NCBI GenBank assembly: GCA_016710165.1
Contig: JADJLJ010000001.1
Span: forward strand, 1,860,001-1,924,000
Direction: 5' to 3'
Length of the DNA stretch: 64,000 nucleotides
Origin: Chitinophagaceae bacterium
Lineage (GTDB): Bacteria > Bacteroidota > Bacteroidia > Chitinophagales > Chitinophagaceae
Shown here: positions 9,218-17,106 of the stretch, in pieces
Layout: each line of letters begins with the position of its first letter
How positions within the stretch are numbered: position 1 is the first letter of the stretch
Program-made: the position numbers and the translations under genes
Notes under the pieces: model-generated
The model's database searches: none
Told to the model about the DNA's origin: nothing
What the model saw: the letters and a program-made list of their open reading frames with translations, nothing else

Positions 9218-9721
9218 TCAGTGAGCGGTTTCGGAAACCTGCATTTGTTTTGCATTTCTTTTTTTGTCCTCTCTCACTTTGTCCCAGTACCTTTTATGTA
9301 CCCACAGCATACCAAAACTTTCGCCTTCTTCTTTGTCGAGGTGCTTATGGTGCATTTTATGTGCCCAGCGTATGGCACGTACATAGGTGTTGTTGCTCCG
9401 GGTAAACCATTTGATGCGCTGGTGGATGATCACTTCATGCACCAGGAAGTAAGCCAGTCCGTACAGGGTGAACCCGGCGCCGATAGAGATCATCCAGTAT
9501 TGTTTATACATCACCCCCAGCATGATGAGCAACCAGCTTGGTATGGCAAAAATGAGGAAGTAGGCATCGTTCTTCTCAAAAAAACCGGGTCCTTTCTCGT
9601 GATGGTCTTTATGCAGGTACCAGCCAAATCCATGCATCACATACCGGTGAAGGCACCAGGTAAATCCTTCCATAAGAATGAAAGTGGTTAATGTGATCGC
9701 TATGTATAAAAACCAGTTCAT
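9218..9721 (-). CDS. crtZ: Beta-carotene hydroxylase
   Basis: Non-haem di-iron hydroxylase of the fatty-acid hydroxylase/sterol desaturase superfamily, adding 3-OH to beta rings. 167 aa from the ATG at 9721; the longer open frame upstream overlaps cruF and is not conserved. The histidine clusters that bind iron are all present: HRYVMH (25-30), HKDHH (37-41), HEVIIH and HKMHHKH. Several membrane helices. Lies between cruF (8 bp) and crtYcd. Confidence 0.9.
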   Translation of the reverse strand: MNWFLYIAITLTTFILMEGFTWCLHRYVMHGFGWYLHKDHHEKGPGFFEKNDAYFLIFAIPSWLLIMLGVMYKQYWMISIGAGFTLYGLAYFLVHEVIIHQRIKWFTRSNNTYVRAIRWAHKMHHKHLDKEEGESFGMLWVHKRYWDKVREDKKRNAKQMQVSETAH

Positions 9722-9729
9722 TTGATTCT

Positions 9730-10419
9730 CTATTTCAAAAAGGTCCTGAGTAAAAGGAAAAACATCATCTGGATCAATAACAAATTTACAGCGAATTTGT
9801 TTTGTTTGCTGAATTTTGTAAAATGAAATACAGCCAGCAGCAGCAGGCTTACCCCGAGCCAGCACAGGTAATTAAAAAATGGTATGGAACCATCTCCTCC
9901 CCAGGTCCAATATCCGAGTTTTACGGCCACCGGTTCCATGAGCCAGTCGAAGAAAACGGCCAGGGTGGCGCCATCAATAATTACCGAAAGGGCCTTTAAT
10001 GTTTTAGGAGGTTCCCCGGTTCCGGCTGCCAGGCGGTTCACCGCTTTCATCAGCAGGGTGTGAATACTGATACCGCAGCAATAGATAATGAGGAACCAGT
10101 TGACGCCGATCAATACCGGAACCTGCTGTATCTTATACCCAAGCACATCACCATAGGCATATTCCCCGAAAAGCATTCCGGTATTTACACCGATCACTTC
10201 TGCCAGGAATCCCACCACAAAACAGGCAAGAAAAAAAAGAAAAAACTGGAAATTCTTCTCCTTTTGTGTCCAGAGCAGGAGGGCCAATGAAAGCAGTAAA
10301 TTGAAAGGGGTTGCCGCAATGAAGAATGCCTTGTCGTAATAAAGCAGGCCGGTCAAACCAACGGCATGAAAAAAAACAGCAATGGCTGTGGCAATATCCT
10401 GTTTCGTAAACCTGTTCAA
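9730..10419 (-). CDS. cruF: Carotenoid 1',2'-hydratase-like membrane protein (CruF type)
   Basis: A seven-helix membrane protein of 229 aa matching the DUF422/CruF family. Landmarks seen are GEYAYG, VPVLIGVNWFLI, DWLMEPVAVKLGYWTW and IPFFNYLCW. CruF adds water to the psi end of lycopene or gamma-carotene to give the 1'-hydroxy group; the crtD-like desaturase at 353 could then act on it. The start appears to be TTG at 10419. Its presence points to a monocyclic hydroxylated carotenoid such as saproxanthin or myxol rather than plain zeaxanthin. Confidence 0.78.
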   Translation of the reverse strand: MNRFTKQDIATAIAVFFHAVGLTGLLYYDKAFFIAATPFNLLLSLALLLWTQKEKNFQFFLFFLACFVVGFLAEVIGVNTGMLFGEYAYGDVLGYKIQQVPVLIGVNWFLIIYCCGISIHTLLMKAVNRLAAGTGEPPKTLKALSVIIDGATLAVFFDWLMEPVAVKLGYWTWGGDGSIPFFNYLCWLGVSLLLLAVFHFTKFSKQNKFAVNLLLIQMMFFLLLRTFLK

Positions 10420-10439
10420 TACGTGTCGGGTTCTAAAAA

Positions 10440-10961
10440 TTAACGGAAAGAAGCAGTTTCAAGATACGCTTCCATCTTTGGAAAAGCAATCTTGAACCAC
10501 TCGGTATATTTCTGCGGATGGGATTGGATGGAGCTTTTTATCTCGTCAATTGTTTTAAAGCAGTAATCGCTTACTTCTTCATCATCGGGAAATATCTCCC
10601 CATTGTAAGCCCCTACAAAAACGTGGTCAAACTCGTATTCCGTTAACCCGTTATCAAAACCGGCCCTGTAAACAAAATCAAACGCTTTATTAAGCGGGGT
10701 TACAATCCCCATTTCTTCATGCAGTCTTTTTTCTGCCGCTGCCCGGGTATCTTCCCCGGGCCGGGGATGGCTGCAGCAGGCGTTCGTCCAGAGGCCGGCG
10801 CTGTGGTATTTTTTATCGGCCCGTTTGTGCAGCAGCATTTCGCCCCGGCTGTTAAAAATAAAAATGCTGAAAGCCCTGTGCAACAGGGCTTTTTGATGAA
10901 CTTCCATTTTTTCCATGCTGCCAACAGGCTGATCCTGCTCATCTACCAGAATAACATCCAT
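10440..10961 (-). CDS. idi: Isopentenyl-diphosphate delta-isomerase, type I
   Basis: Nudix-fold enzyme of 173 aa that interconverts IPP and DMAPP, the substrates of the isoprenoid chain. The active-site Cys lies in TNACCSHPRPGE and the second catalytic glutamate in TEYEFDHVF. The Nudix-like RAAAEKRLHEEMG helix is also present. It sits inside the carotenoid operon (11 bp after crtB, 20 bp before cruF), so precursor supply is co-expressed with the pigment pathway. Confidence 0.93.
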   Translation of the reverse strand: MDVILVDEQDQPVGSMEKMEVHQKALLHRAFSIFIFNSRGEMLLHKRADKKYHSAGLWTNACCSHPRPGEDTRAAAEKRLHEEMGIVTPLNKAFDFVYRAGFDNGLTEYEFDHVFVGAYNGEIFPDDEEVSDYCFKTIDEIKSSIQSHPQKYTEWFKIAFPKMEAYLETASFR

Positions 10962-10972
10962 ACAATTGTTGG

Positions 10973-11809
10973 TTAATATAAATTCAACTGACTCCTCAAT
11001 CCTGCTTTGGCAACGATATAGGCTTTGCCGTAGTTTGGTATGCGTATCCTTTGTTCCAGGATATTTGCGGGCGTGGTACGTTTTATTTTTTTGAACAGGG
11101 ATAAATAATATTTGTAAGCCACATATACACCAAACCTTGCCTTACTGGGCAGGTTCAGTATACCCTCGTACGCATTTTCAAAATCCTGGTTAATATCCTC
11201 CTCGATCTGCCTTTTCATGCCGGGTGTAAAATTCTTGAAATCCACTTCGGGGAAATACGACCGGTTGAGCTGTTCGTAGTCTGCTTTCACATCCCGCAGG
11301 AAATTAACTTTCTGGAAAGCGGCTCCCAGGGCCTGGGCAGCAGGTTTCAGATCGTTGTACATGTTCTTATCCCCTTCACAAAAAACATACAGGCACATCA
11401 GGCCCACCACTTCGGCACTGCCGTATATGTACTCTTTATAACCATGGCTGTTGTAAGCCGTTTTGCTCAGGTCCATTTCCATGCTGTTGAAAAAAGCATC
11501 AATCAGGTCATGGCTGATATTATATTCCCTCACGGTGATCTGGAAACTGTGCAAGATGGGGTTCAGGCTTATTCCCCGTTCAATAGCGGCATAGGTATCC
11601 TTCCTGAACTCGGTAAGCAGTTCTTCCTTCCTGTATTGATGAAACGTGTCTACGATCTCGTCAGCAAAGCGTACAAAGCCGTAAATATTATAGATGGGGG
11701 TACGCAGGTCGGGGTGCAATAAGCGGATAGCACTGCTGAAAGAAGTGCTGTATTTTTCAGTAACCGCTTTACTGCATTGCTGACTTACATCATGGAAAAG
11801 TTTTATCAT
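10973..11809 (-). CDS. crtB: Phytoene synthase
   Basis: Squalene/phytoene synthase family, 278 aa. It condenses two GGPP molecules to phytoene. Both aspartate-rich motifs are present: DEIVD at residues 50-54, and the second in FLRDVKADYEQLNRSYFP. ATG at 11809. Second gene of the minus-strand carotenoid operon, 65 bp after crtI. No GGPP synthase (crtE) is in the window, so it must be elsewhere. Confidence 0.93.
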   Translation of the reverse strand: MIKLFHDVSQQCSKAVTEKYSTSFSSAIRLLHPDLRTPIYNIYGFVRFADEIVDTFHQYRKEELLTEFRKDTYAAIERGISLNPILHSFQITVREYNISHDLIDAFFNSMEMDLSKTAYNSHGYKEYIYGSAEVVGLMCLYVFCEGDKNMYNDLKPAAQALGAAFQKVNFLRDVKADYEQLNRSYFPEVDFKNFTPGMKRQIEEDINQDFENAYEGILNLPSKARFGVYVAYKYYLSLFKKIKRTTPANILEQRIRIPNYGKAYIVAKAGLRSQLNLY

Positions 11810-11874
11810 TTCCGTTTACTTGTTTTTATTTTCTCAATAGGTTAACTGCTCTTCCTCAAAAAACAACAACCGGG

Positions 11875-13347
11875 TCAGCCAAAATGTTTCTGGATCTCTT
11901 TAGCGACCACCTCGCCACTGATCAGGCTTGGAGGTACCCCGGGACCCGGAACCGTTAATTGACCGGTGTAAAATAAGTTTTTTATTTTAATACTCCTGCA
12001 CGAAGGCCTGAAAATTGCCGTTTGCATCAGGGTATTGGCCAAACCATACGCATTGCCTTTGAACGAATTGTAATCGGTTACAAAGTTGCTTATCGAATAG
12101 CTTTTTTTATACACGATGTTATTCCGTATCTGCTGACCTGTCTTTTCCTCGAACCGGGCCAGTATCTTTTGAAAATATCTTTCTCTCAGTTCTTCTGTAT
12201 CAGCTTCCAGTCCGGCAGCAACCGGGATCAGGAAAACCATATTGTCACAGCCGGCAGGCGCCACCGTTTCATCCGTTACCGAAGATACAGACAGGTAGAA
12301 CAACGGATCAGTGGGCCATTGCCTGGTTGTATAGATCTCCTTACCGTGTACATCAAAATCGGCGTCAAAGAACAATGAGTGATGCGGCACTCCTTCTGTT
12401 TTCTTATTCAGTCCTATGTAATACAGCAGGCAACTGGGCGCCATTAACCTTTTTTCCCAGTACCGGTCACTGTACCTGCGGTAGTTTTCCGGAAGGAGTT
12501 TGCTTTCTACAAAATGATAATCAGCGCCCCCGATCACCACATCGGCATCAAAGCTTCTGTTTCCTTCTGCCACTACTTTATTAGCCATGGCCTGGTCAAC
12601 ATTTATCACCGTAACATTGCAATCAAACACAAATTTCACTCCCAGTTCCTCTGCCAGCTTATGCATTCCCTCCACCACGGCATACATTCCTTTTTTGGGA
12701 TACCAGGTGCCCAGTTTAATATCAGCATAGTTCATCAGGCTGTATAAAGCAGGAGTATCTTTTGGCAATGCACCCAGGAACAATACCGGGAATTCCATCA
12801 ACTGCCTCAGCTTCGGATGTTTGAAGAACTTACGGATGTGCTTGTCGATGGAGGTGAATACATCCAGCTTAAAAACTCCTTTGATGGTATCCCAGTCTAA
12901 GAACTCCGTTAATGACTGGCCGGGTTTGTACACCAGTTTGTTGATCCCAACCTCGTACTTGTAAGCTGCTTCTTCCAGGAACCGGTCCAGTTTTTCGCCA
13001 CTGCCCGGTTCAATACTTTCAAATAACTTCTTTAATTCATTATAGTCGGCCGGTATATCGGATTTACCGTCTTTCCAGTAAATACGGTAGGATGGTTCCA
13101 GTCTTTCCAGTTCGTAATAGTCAGCAACCTTTTTACCAAAACAGTTGAAATAGCGCTCAAACACATCGGGCATCCAGTACCAGCTTGGGCCCATATCAAA
13201 GGTGAATCCATCTGCTTTTAACTGCCTGGCCCTGCCCCCGGGAGTACTTTGCTTTTCAAGTACGGTCACATCCCAGCCGGCTTTGGCCATAAAGGCAGCG
13301 GCGGACAGGCCTGCAAAGCCACTTCCTATGATTACTACTCGTTTCAA
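11875..13347 (-). CDS. crtI: Phytoene desaturase
   Basis: CrtI-type desaturase (490 aa) taking phytoene to lycopene in several steps. N-terminal FAD fold GSGFAGLSAA, then EKQSTPGGRARQ and FDMGPSWYWMPDVFE. The C-terminus has FYTGQLTVPGPGVPPSLISGE, the CrtI signature that separates it from the CrtD-like paralogue at 353. The start codon is TTG (13347). First gene of the six-gene carotenoid operon; its promoter should lie in 13348-13454, next to the ECF sigma gene. Confidence 0.93.
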   Translation of the reverse strand: MKRVVIIGSGFAGLSAAAFMAKAGWDVTVLEKQSTPGGRARQLKADGFTFDMGPSWYWMPDVFERYFNCFGKKVADYYELERLEPSYRIYWKDGKSDIPADYNELKKLFESIEPGSGEKLDRFLEEAAYKYEVGINKLVYKPGQSLTEFLDWDTIKGVFKLDVFTSIDKHIRKFFKHPKLRQLMEFPVLFLGALPKDTPALYSLMNYADIKLGTWYPKKGMYAVVEGMHKLAEELGVKFVFDCNVTVINVDQAMANKVVAEGNRSFDADVVIGGADYHFVESKLLPENYRRYSDRYWEKRLMAPSCLLYYIGLNKKTEGVPHHSLFFDADFDVHGKEIYTTRQWPTDPLFYLSVSSVTDETVAPAGCDNMVFLIPVAAGLEADTEELRERYFQKILARFEEKTGQQIRNNIVYKKSYSISNFVTDYNSFKGNAYGLANTLMQTAIFRPSCRSIKIKNLFYTGQLTVPGPGVPPSLISGEVVAKEIQKHFG

Positions 13348-13454
13348 AGTGCGAAAATAAGGCTATTGGTTTTAATTGTACACCGTGGCAATGGGTATTA
13401 TTGAAATTACTAGGTCTGTTTAGTTTGCTGGTCATACGAGACGTCAGACTAGGA
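13348..13454 (-). promoter_or_regulatory. Putative crt operon promoter region
   Basis: This 107-bp gap between the sigma-factor stop and the crtI start should hold the crt promoter. I see no TAnnTTTG element, which would fit control by the adjacent ECF sigma factor (inference). One half-site-like TGTTTAG lies at 13417-13423, resembling the dyad arms upstream of the sigma gene, but it has no partner at the matching distance. Confidence 0.3.
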
Positions 13455-13955
13455 TCAGAACCGTTCCAGTTGTTGTTTCAGCAGTTTACGGGCAAAATGT
13501 ATCCTGCTTTTTATTGTGCCAAGCGGTTCTTTCAAAACCAGGGCTATCTCATGATATTTATATCCTTCAAAATACAGCTGAAAAGGTGTTTTGAAGATCT
13601 CGGGCAATTGATGAATTGCTTCATAGATATTCTTCACGGAAAGATTTGTTTCAGCGGCGTTCACCGTGCTGAACTGGTTATGGTCCAGCAGGAAATCGTT
13701 TGGTGTATTATCAAAAATGGTGTTTTGCTTTGCGCTGCGCCGGTAGTTATTGATGAAAATATTGCGCATGATGGTATATAGCCAGGCCTTGATATTGGTC
13801 CCATCCAGGTACTTTTCTTTGTTGGCAAGCGCCCGGTAAAGGGTTTCCTGCACCAGGTCTTTTGCAGATTCTGAATCCCGGGTCAAGGTCATGGCAAATG
13901 GCTTTAGGTAATCTGAGTTATGGATCAGCACCTGGTTGAATTCTATGGTAGACAT
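13455..13955 (-). CDS. ECF-type RNA polymerase sigma factor
   Basis: Sigma-70 family, group 4 (ECF), 166 aa. Region 2 reads DLVQETLYRALAN...NIKAWLYTIMRNIFINNYRR. Region 4 carries the HTH, YHEIALVLKEPLGTIKSRIHFARK. No anti-sigma gene is adjacent. It lies between the crt operon and a CarH/LitR-like regulator on the same strand, an arrangement that suggests light-dependent sigma expression that in turn activates crtI and the genes after it (inference from context and from known B12-photoreceptor circuits). Its leader holds two dyad repeats, described separately. Confidence 0.9.
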   Translation of the reverse strand: MSTIEFNQVLIHNSDYLKPFAMTLTRDSESAKDLVQETLYRALANKEKYLDGTNIKAWLYTIMRNIFINNYRRSAKQNTIFDNTPNDFLLDHNQFSTVNAAETNLSVKNIYEAIHQLPEIFKTPFQLYFEGYKYHEIALVLKEPLGTIKSRIHFARKLLKQQLERF

Positions 13956-13960
13956 AACAG

Positions 13961-14049
13961 TTTGTTTAACTTATTAACCGTAAAGCTAAACAAATTGTTC
14001 TGGGAAAAAAGAGTTTTTGTTTAATATTTTTTGTTAAAAATTAAACATA
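13961..14049 (-). promoter_or_regulatory. Two tandem operator-like dyads upstream of the ECF sigma gene
   Basis: Two inverted repeats of the same form, TGTTTAAY-N14-RYTAAACA. Dyad 1 has arms TTTGTTTAAC (13961-13970) and GCTAAACAAA (13985-13994). Dyad 2 has arms TTTGTTTAAT (14016-14025) and ATTAAACATA (14040-14049). Each pair matches at 9 of 10 positions, each spacer is exactly 14 nt, and the centres are 55 bp apart, about five helical turns. Likely operators for the adjacent MerR/B12 regulator (inference). Confidence 0.6.
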
Positions 14050-14096
14050 TTGTATATCAACGGGTTATCTGCCGGGAGCCAAATGGTAGTTTGGGT

Positions 14097-14975
14097 TTAC
14101 AGGCCGGATACAAACTCCATCACCTCGGTATATGACTTTTTAAAATGAATGGGAGGTAAGAGCTTCTTTTCGTAAGTATGGGTCAACTGCCCGGATATTA
14201 TGATGGGAGTGGCGGTAATTTTCTTATTAAGGTTTGAGATGAATTTATCGAGATTGAATTTGGGACCCACAGTGGTTAAATGCGTATACAAATAGTCCGG
14301 CTTTTTCAGTTTCACCACATAATCAACATCATTGGCCGGAATGCTGCAACCCAGGTAAATGGTATCAACCCCCCTGTTCTTAAGCAGGTAGTTCATGAAT
14401 AAAAGTCCCAGTTCGTGATACTCGCCTTCCGGCAAAAAAAGAAGGACCGTTTTATTAACCTTCACCCGGTTGCTGATATTATCAATTCCAACAATCAGTT
14501 TCTGACGGATGATATTGCTCACCAGGTGTTCCTGTGCCGGGTTAATGTGATTGGTCATCCACAATATGCCTATTTTCTCCAGGTAAGGGAAAATGATCTG
14601 GAGGATCGTTTTTTCAACTCCCCTGACCGCTATAAAATTATTCAGGGTGTTTTCAAAACTATCCATGTCAAGGTCCACCATATTCTGGATAAGTGTATTC
14701 ACAATCCTTTCCTGCTGGGCTTCCAGTTGATTCAGTGAAAGTATCCTTTCCTTTATCTCGGCCTCATTCATCCGGTCAATATGAGATATCTTGAAACCAT
14801 ATTTATTCAGCAGGGCAACATTTAAGATCATCTTTAATTCCTCGGCGCTGTAAAAGCGGATATTGGTACCGGTACGGCCGGGTCTTAAGAACGTATAGCG
14901 CTGCTCCCATATACGGATGGTGTGGGCCTTGATGCCCGATAGATTTTCCAGGTCCTTGATCGTGAACGAATGCAT
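14097..14975 (-). CDS. MerR/CarH-LitR-like B12-binding transcriptional regulator
   Basis: 292 aa in three parts: a MerR-type winged HTH (about 1-75; GIKAHTIRIWEQRY), a helical bundle (about 80-165) and a B12-binding-like Rossmann domain (about 170-292). The light-sensing signature W-x9-EH is intact (W139, E149-H150). The cobalamin-ligand motif appears as EYHELG (185-190) with H187 kept, and with Glu where classical motifs have Asp. In CarH/LitR proteins adenosylcobalamin binds here and light breaks repression. Next to an ECF sigma factor and the crt operon, it is the likely photoregulator of pigment synthesis; whether it needs B12 must be tested. Confidence 0.85.
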   Translation of the reverse strand: MHSFTIKDLENLSGIKAHTIRIWEQRYTFLRPGRTGTNIRFYSAEELKMILNVALLNKYGFKISHIDRMNEAEIKERILSLNQLEAQQERIVNTLIQNMVDLDMDSFENTLNNFIAVRGVEKTILQIIFPYLEKIGILWMTNHINPAQEHLVSNIIRQKLIVGIDNISNRVKVNKTVLLFLPEGEYHELGLLFMNYLLKNRGVDTIYLGCSIPANDVDYVVKLKKPDYLYTHLTTVGPKFNLDKFISNLNKKITATPIIISGQLTHTYEKKLLPPIHFKKSYTEVMEFVSGL

Positions 14976-15010
14976 TTCCGGTTGTTTTTGATATTACAAA
15001 TGCCCCGGCA

Positions 15011-15026
15011 GATTGTTTAAACAATC
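15011..15026. promoter_or_regulatory. Perfect 16-bp palindrome upstream of the MerR gene
   Basis: GATTGTTTAAACAATC is a perfect palindrome lying 36-51 bp before the regulator's ATG. It contains the TTGTTTAA core found in the dyads upstream of the sigma gene, here as two abutting half-sites. This suggests autoregulation by the CarH-like protein (inference). Confidence 0.5.
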
Positions 15027-15060
15027 CCGAAAAAACTTTCAATAAAGACAACAGAACAAA

Positions 15061-15731
15061 TCAGAAACTGCGGGGCGGCAGGTCTTTGAAAACCTTTTCC
15101 ACCAGCTTATTCCCGGGAAAAAGGATCGACCAGGCAGTAAGGAATATGATCATGAAGTCGGTGTACAATGACGCATTGGCCTGGTACCAGAGTTCCAATG
15201 CCCCTTTATATGGGTAAATGGCTGCATACATCGCTTTGGGATCTGCTGCTTCGGATACAATCTTTTCCTCATCCTGAAAATGAGTGAGCCGATACCCTTC
15301 ATGCCCGGCTTACAATGGTAGATCCGTTTCTGCACCTCTTCGGGATAGAGCTTAAAACTTACTTCCATCAACGGCCTCGGACCTACAATGCTCATATCCC
15401 CTGTAAATACATTTATGATCTGTGGCAGTTCATTTACTTTGGTCATGCGTAACAGCTTCCCAAAAGGAGTTACCCGGGGATCGTTGCGCAACGTGATCTC
15501 ACCCGTCCCGATATTCGGACTGTTCTTTACCATGGTGGCAAACTTCCAGATATTGAAAAGACGGTTCTTATAGCCAACCCTTTTCTGAAAATAAAAAACC
15601 TCGTGCTCACCGGTAAGCAATAATATAATGATGGATGGAATTAGAATGGGGGAAAGAAGAATGAGAGCAATGGTTGCGATAAGAATATCTATTATGCGCT
15701 TAATGAAGTTGTACATACTTTTATTGATCAT
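15061..15731 (-). pseudogene. Initiating sugar transferase (PglC/WcaJ type), frameshifted
   Basis: Bacterial sugar transferase that moves a phospho-sugar onto undecaprenyl phosphate and so starts glycan assembly. One N-terminal membrane helix is followed by FYFQKRVGYKNRLFNIWKFATM, a RNDPRVTPFGKLLR-like stretch, NELPQIINVFTGDMSIVGPRP and CKPGMKGIGS. After GSLIFR the frame breaks: one missing base at the CC of 15273-15274 (minus GG) shifts it. Reading the other frame restores DEEKIVSEAADPKAMY... to a stop at 15061. Start ATG at 15731 or 15716. Either a sequencing error or a recent loss. Confidence 0.75.
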
Positions 15732-15734
15732 GCT

Positions 15735-15856
15735 GATTCGGGATTCAGGATGCAAGATGCAGGATTCGGGATAAAGGATTCAGGATAGACACTTCATCTT
15801 GTATCCGGCATCTGGTATCCTGTATCCTGTATCTTGCATCCGGCATCCAGCATCCG
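15735..15856. repeat. Hairpin array of short GGATNC-type repeats (copy 1)
   Basis: The first half (about 15738-15788) repeats units like GGATTCAGGATGC. The second half (about 15797-15856) carries the same units reversed (GTATCCTGTATCC). The two halves can pair into one long imperfect hairpin. It lies between two minus-strand polysaccharide genes and encodes the odd C-terminal tail of the upstream aminotransferase. A related array lies at 29824-29950. Confidence 0.65.
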
Positions 15857-16988
15857 TTTAAACACTTCTTTTATCTTATCACAAACAGCTTTCAGTTGTT
15901 CGTCCGTAATATTTGTTGAACAGGGAATACTTAAACAACGCTGGTAAACATAATCCGACCGGTTGTCTTTGTTATAAAAAATATTGTCTTTGAACATCCT
16001 CAACTGGTTCATCGGTACCCAAAAAGGGCGGCTCTGCATCTTATGATCGTTCAGGATCTTCAGTACCGCTTTTTGGCTGTCCGTCATGATGGTCGGCAGC
16101 CAGCAATTGGGGTTTACATCCTTATTTACCTGCTGGAATTTTATATCCCCCACTCCTGCCAGTTCCTTTTTATAAAAATCCATCACTTCGTGTTTGCGCT
16201 TTATAAAGCCGGGCAATAATTCCATTTGTGCCACGCCCATAGCAGCTGCCACATTCACCAGGCGGTAATTATAACCGATCTCATCATGTACATATTCAAA
16301 CGGGTCACTCTTGGCCTGCGTGGTTAAATGCTTGGCTTTTTTTGCCAATACTTCATCATTGGTAACGATCATGCCGCCGCCGCCGGTGGTGATTATCTTA
16401 TTCCCATTGTAGCTGAATGTGCCTACTCAAGCCAAAACTGCCTGCATGTTTACCTTTATAATAAGAACCCAATGCCTCGGTACTGTCTTCCACCAGGTCA
16501 GGTTATGCTGTTTGGCCAATGCCATCAGCCTGTCCATATCGCACATGTTGCCCAGCACATGCACGGGCATAATGACGGGAATTCTGCGGCCATCTTTTTT
16601 GTAATGACATACCCCGTTGCGTTGTTCTGTCTTGGGTTGACAGGAATTCTTCCAGCAGGTCCAGGTCCATTTGCCAGGAACCGGGATCGGTATCTACCAG
16701 GATCGGGTTGGCACCGGTGTATTTAATGGAATTGCAGGTGGCGATGAAGGTAATATTGGGAGTGATCACATAATCCTTTTCATTAACCCCCAGCATGATG
16801 AGGCATATGTGCAGGGCGGTTGTACCGCTGCTGGTGGCAACAGCATATTTGGTGCCGGCGAATTCAGCGCTCATTTTCTCAAACTGGTCCACATAAGCGC
16901 CCACGCTGCTTACCCAGCCGGTATCCAGACAATCCTTTACATATTTCCATTCGTTGCCGGCCATGTTCGGGCCACTGAGTAAAAGCAT
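15794..16988 (-). pseudogene. DegT/DnrJ/EryC1-family sugar aminotransferase (LegC/PglE-like), three frameshifts
   Basis: PLP-dependent aminotransferase for nucleotide-activated 4-keto sugars. The N-terminal part from ATG 16988 has GPNMAGNEWKYVKDCLDTGW, SSGTTALHI and PNITFIATCNSIKY; the C-terminal part has DEIGYNYRLVNVAAAMGVAQ. Between them the frame breaks three times, each repairable by one base: extra C at the GGG of 16634-16636, missing base near 16494-16496, extra base at 16427. The restored middle reads HVLGNMCDMDRLMALA, EDSTEALGSYY and SYNGNKI with the PLP lysine. With the sugar transferase it may once have made and transferred a bacillosamine-like sugar. Confidence 0.75.
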
Positions 16989-17106
16989 AGTCTTTGGGTT
17001 TTGTGATAAACGGACCCCGGGCCCGGTTTATTATTGCTGTGCAAACCTATTAAAAAAAAATGCTCCGGCCTAAAGACCAGATCAACTAATCTATGGCAAA
17101 TGATTT

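Noticed and set aside
9188..10290. Plus-strand open frames across crtZ and cruF
   Set aside because: Antisense shadows of conserved carotenoid genes with recognisable motifs.
10871..10893. Terminator-like hairpin AAGCCCTG/CAGGGCTT followed by TTTT on the plus strand
   Set aside because: It lies inside idi, which is read on the other strand, and no plus-strand transcript is expected to end there.
15735..15856. Tandem repeats as a CRISPR array
   Set aside because: Units are about 10 nt, imperfect, without spacers, and reverse direction halfway; no cas genes.
17017..17026. CCGGGCCCGG palindrome between the histidine kinase and the aminotransferase
   Set aside because: No T-tract on either side in a useful orientation and no loop; too weak to call a terminator.
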